From Shewanellaceae bacterium UBA2521 (GTDB taxonomy: Bacteria; Pseudomonadota; Gammaproteobacteria; Enterobacterales; Shewanellaceae): 9,129 nucleotides of DNA. The position numbers and the translations under genes were made by a program. Under the pieces are notes generated by a model, which made no database searches, was not told where the DNA came from, and was given only the letters and a program-made list of their open reading frames with translations. Shown piece after piece: positions 6,341 to 9,129 of this stretch (position 1 is its first letter; each line of letters starts with the position of its first letter). The DNA is taken from assembly GCA_002341165.1 (NCBI GenBank), contig DDNL01000008.1:1-9129 (forward strand), read 5' to 3'.

Positions 6341-9129
6341 TAGATCGAACCAGCGAACGCGTATTTCAAGATGATATCATCACCCATTTGGTTGCCAACG
6401 GTTGGCAAAAAGGTAGCGCGCAAGATTATGATCGTGAGCTTGCTGTGTATCGTCAAGATGTGCTGGACTTCGTGCAGCAAAACCAAAAAAAGCAATGGGA
6501 TAAGCTTGTGGAAACCTTTCCGCAAGAGACCGAAACGCACTTTTTTAAACATCTAGAAAAACAATTAGCCAAAGCCGAATTGCAAAGCACAGAAGAGCAA
6601 TCGCGCCGTTTTGGTACGTTAGGTGTGTTGCGTCATGGGCTGCATATTCGTGGCGTGCGTTTTTCCTTATGTGCTTTTAAACCTGATCACGACTTAAATC
6701 CTGAAACCTTGGCACATTACCAACACAACATCTGTCGGGTGGTGCCTGAACTCACTTACAGTCCTTATGCGACCGCGAAAGAGTTGGCGCTCACAGGTGA
6801 AAAAGCTAAGGCGTATCGTATTGACTTGGTGCTTTTTGTCAACGGTTTGCCTGTGGTCACTTTAGAGTTGAAGTCTGAGTTTAAACAAACCATTGATGAC
6901 GCCATCAAACAATACAAACAAACGCGCTTAGCCATTGATCCCACAACGCGCAAGCCAGAGCCTTTACTCACGTTTAAACGCGGTGCTTTGGTGCATTTTG
7001 CGGTCAGCCAAGATCTTGTCTTCATGACCACACGTTTACAAGGCCCAAAAACTCACTTCTTGCCGTTTAACCAAGGTACTCAAGACGGTGGCGCAGGCAA
7101 CGACGTGCCAGAAGATACCAGCCGTTATGCGACGCAATATCTATGGGAAGACGTGCTGCAAAAAGATGCGTTGTTGCATATTCTGGGCGCCTTCATGCAT
7201 TTGCAGGTTGAAACCAAACAAGATGCCGAAGGTCTGAGCTACCAAAAAGAAACCATGCTGTTTCCGCGCTATCATCAATGGGATGTGGTCAAGCGTTTAG
7301 TACAAGATACCTTGGCTGAACCTATGCAGCATAAATATCTCATTCAACATAGTGCAGGCTCGGGTAAATCTAATTCGATTGCTTGGACAGCGCATCAATT
7401 AGCGCATTTGTATAATAGTGAGCAGCACAAATTTTTTGATTCGGTCATCATCGTGACCGACCGCACCATACTGGATAATCAGCTACAAGACACTATTTAT
7501 CAGTTTGAACACCAACACGGTATGGTCGAGCGCATTCACCACAAAATAGGCCAAGGCTCGAAATCAGAAAAATTAGCCGAGGCTTTGTTGAGTGCGAAAT
7601 CGATTATCATCGTGACCTTACAAACCTTTGGTCATGTGCTCAGTGCCCTCACCGAACATAAGCAACTTTTAGGCAAGCGTTACGCTGTGATTGCTGATGA
7701 AGCCCATTCATCGCAAACAGGACGTGCTGCAAAAACGCTTAAGAAAACACTGGTTGGTGAAGCGCCGAGCGAACATGAAACAAGTATCTTGCAAGCGCAG
7801 CAATGTCATGCCAACTTGTATTATTATGCGTTTACGGCGACGCCTAAAGCCAAAACAATTGAGCTGTTTGGTCGAAGACCCAATCCCGATATGCCTCCTG
7901 CACAAGACAACAAACCTGTTGCCTATCATGTATATTCCATGCGCCAAGCCATTGAAGAAGGCTTTATCTTGGATGTGTTGCAAAATTATACGCCTTACAA
8001 AGTGATTTATAAATTAAAGCAACAACAAGCAGCAGCAGATCGTCAAGTTGATGAACAACTCGCAGCCATGAAACTGACTCGATGGGCAAGACTACATCCA
8101 CATAACATTGCGCAAAAAGTGATGACCATAGTGGAACACTTCAACAAAAACGTAGCCGGTTTACTCAATGGTCACGCCAAGGCGATGGTGGTCACCTCAT
8201 CACGCAAAGAAGCGGTACGCTATAAACATGCTTTGGATCAATACATTAAAGATCAAGGATATTCTGGTTTACAAGCTTTGGTAGCATTTTCAGGTGAAGT
8301 GAAGTTTGAAGCGAACGATCCAGACAGCCAAGAGCTTTTAGGTGAAACCTATACCGAAAAGAACATGAACCCCGATTTAAAAAGTCAGGATCTAGCGAAA
8401 GCTTTTGATACGAATCAGTATCAAATTATGTTGGTGGCCAATAAGTTTCAAACAGGCTTTGATCAACCTAAGCTTTGCGCTATGTATGTTGATAAAAAAC
8501 TTTCGGGTGTGGATTGCGTACAAACTTTATCTCGGCTTAACCGCACTTATGCAGGCAAAAAAGAATGCGGTACTTTTATTCTGGATTTTTGTAACGAGCC
8601 TGAAGATATTATCAAAGCCTTTCAGCCTTATTATGAAGAAGTGCAGCTCAGTGATGTGACCGATCCCGATGCCCTATACGAGTTGTTCGATACCTTGCAA
8701 ACTTGTCGTTTCTTCGATAGGCAACAGGTTGAGAAATTTGCTGAGTTGTTTCATCAAACAGACACAACACAAGCGCAACTAAGCAACCTTTGTAAGCCCA
8801 TTGCTGAGCGTTGGCTGAAACAATATCAATCTGTACATGAAGTGTATCAGGATGCCCTAAAGCAATTAAAAGAAGCCAAGAAAACAGGTGATGCCATTTT
8901 TATTTCTCAGGCTCAATTAAGCTTGGATGAAGCCAAAGTAGAACAAGGTTTAATCGAAAAGTTCAAAGCCAATCTTGCCATGTATGTGCGCTTGTATGAG
9001 TTTTTATCACAGATTTATGATGGTACAAATCAAGATCTTGAACATATGCACTTGTTTGCGAAACACTTACTGCCTTTACTTCGCAATGTACAACAAGATC
9101 AAGAAGATGTGGATTTAACCAGCGTACAG
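6337..9129 (+). CDS. hsdR: Type I restriction endonuclease subunit HsdR, 3' end cut by window
   Basis: HsdR is the ATP-dependent translocase and nuclease of the system; it cuts DNA lacking the HsdM mark. The 931 visible codons run open to the window edge, and most of a protein of about 1000 residues or more is present. The N-terminal nuclease domain has a PD-(D/E)xK core: D163 in YRIDLVLFVNG, then E177 and K179 in LELK. The motor has Walker A SAGSGKS (339-345, Lys344), DEAH (454-457), FTATP (499-503) and the motif VI-like QTLSRLNRTY (from 729, with arginines 733 and 736). The rest (about 790-931) is a charged helical C-terminal region expected to bind the methyltransferase. GGAGGT (6325-6330) lies six bases before the ATG, which overlaps the hsdS stop. 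All core motifs are intact and no frameshift is seen, so the enzyme is probably active. Confidence 0.95.
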   Translation, partial: MIDRTSERVFQDDIITHLVANGWQKGSAQDYDRELAVYRQDVLDFVQQNQKKQWDKLVETFPQETETHFFKHLEKQLAKAELQSTEEQSRRFGTLGVLRHGLHIRGVRFSLCAFKPDHDLNPETLAHYQHNICRVVPELTYSPYATAKELALTGEKAKAYRIDLVLFVNGLPVVTLELKSEFKQTIDDAIKQYKQTRLAIDPTTRKPEPLLTFKRGALVHFAVSQDLVFMTTRLQGPKTHFLPFNQGTQDGGAGNDVPEDTSRYATQYLWEDVLQKDALLHILGAFMHLQVETKQDAEGLSYQKETMLFPRYHQWDVVKRLVQDTLAEPMQHKYLIQHSAGSGKSNSIAWTAHQLAHLYNSEQHKFFDSVIIVTDRTILDNQLQDTIYQFEHQHGMVERIHHKIGQGSKSEKLAEALLSAKSIIIVTLQTFGHVLSALTEHKQLLGKRYAVIADEAHSSQTGRAAKTLKKTLVGEAPSEHETSILQAQQCHANLYYYAFTATPKAKTIELFGRRPNPDMPPAQDNKPVAYHVYSMRQAIEEGFILDVLQNYTPYKVIYKLKQQQAAADRQVDEQLAAMKLTRWARLHPHNIAQKVMTIVEHFNKNVAGLLNGHAKAMVVTSSRKEAVRYKHALDQYIKDQGYSGLQALVAFSGEVKFEANDPDSQELLGETYTEKNMNPDLKSQDLAKAFDTNQYQIMLVANKFQTGFDQPKLCAMYVDKKLSGVDCVQTLSRLNRTYAGKKECGTFILDFCNEPEDIIKAFQPYYEEVQLSDVTDPDALYELFDTLQTCRFFDRQQVEKFAELFHQTDTTQAQLSNLCKPIAERWLKQYQSVHEVYQDALKQLKEAKKTGDAIFISQAQLSLDEAKVEQGLIEKFKANLAMYVRLYEFLSQIYDGTNQDLEHMHLFAKHLLPLLRNVQQDQEDVDLTSVQ

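Noticed and set aside
6103..6552. 149-residue - strand reading frame across the hsdS-hsdR junction
   Set aside because: It is antisense to two firmly identified genes, crosses their coupled stop/start, and its protein has no family features; it is a shadow.
1..9129. CRISPR array, tRNA gene, insertion sequence or attachment site
   Set aside because: No spaced short direct repeats, cloverleaf-like sequence, transposase or integrase fragment, or terminal repeats could be found by reading.

Overview
The window looks like a piece of bacterial chromosome, or a genomic island, at roughly 40% GC. The AT-leaning codon use, a C(TTCG)G-loop terminator followed by a T-run, and the protein style suggest a gammaproteobacterium, possibly Moraxellaceae such as Acinetobacter or Psychrobacter. 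That placement is a guess from style; nothing here fixes the taxon.

Layout, all genes on the + strand. (1) 1-356 is AT-rich non-coding DNA with one imperfect inverted repeat. (2) 357-2258 encodes a 633-residue protein of ten 34-residue TPR repeats fused to a C-terminal FRG domain. This gene is clearly AT-richer than the genes downstream and ends at a strong intrinsic terminator (2333-2357). (3) A separate promoter region (2406-2445) has its perfect TATAAT in the loop of a 9-bp inverted repeat. (4) 2511-9129 is a complete type I restriction-modification operon in the order hsdM-hsdS-hsdR, cut only by the right edge. Both junctions are ATGA overlaps preceded by good Shine-Dalgarno sequences, so the three subunits should be translationally coupled.

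How the parts work together: HsdM and HsdS form the DNA-adenine methyltransferase that marks the host target. HsdR adds a PD-(D/E)xK nuclease and a DEAH-type translocase that cuts unmodified incoming DNA. The TPR-FRG gene lies next to the operon but is its own transcription unit. FRG-domain proteins have no settled function, and the position beside an hsd operon makes a defence role reasonable but unproven.

The most unusual feature is in HsdS. Its two target recognition domains are near copies of each other: 128 of 157 aligned residues are identical by hand count, in a 216-residue internal tandem repeat. Type I specificity subunits normally carry two unrelated recognition domains that read two different half-sites. 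Here the prediction is an interrupted palindromic target. Many silent differences between the copies show this is not a recent duplication, so the symmetric arrangement appears to have been kept.
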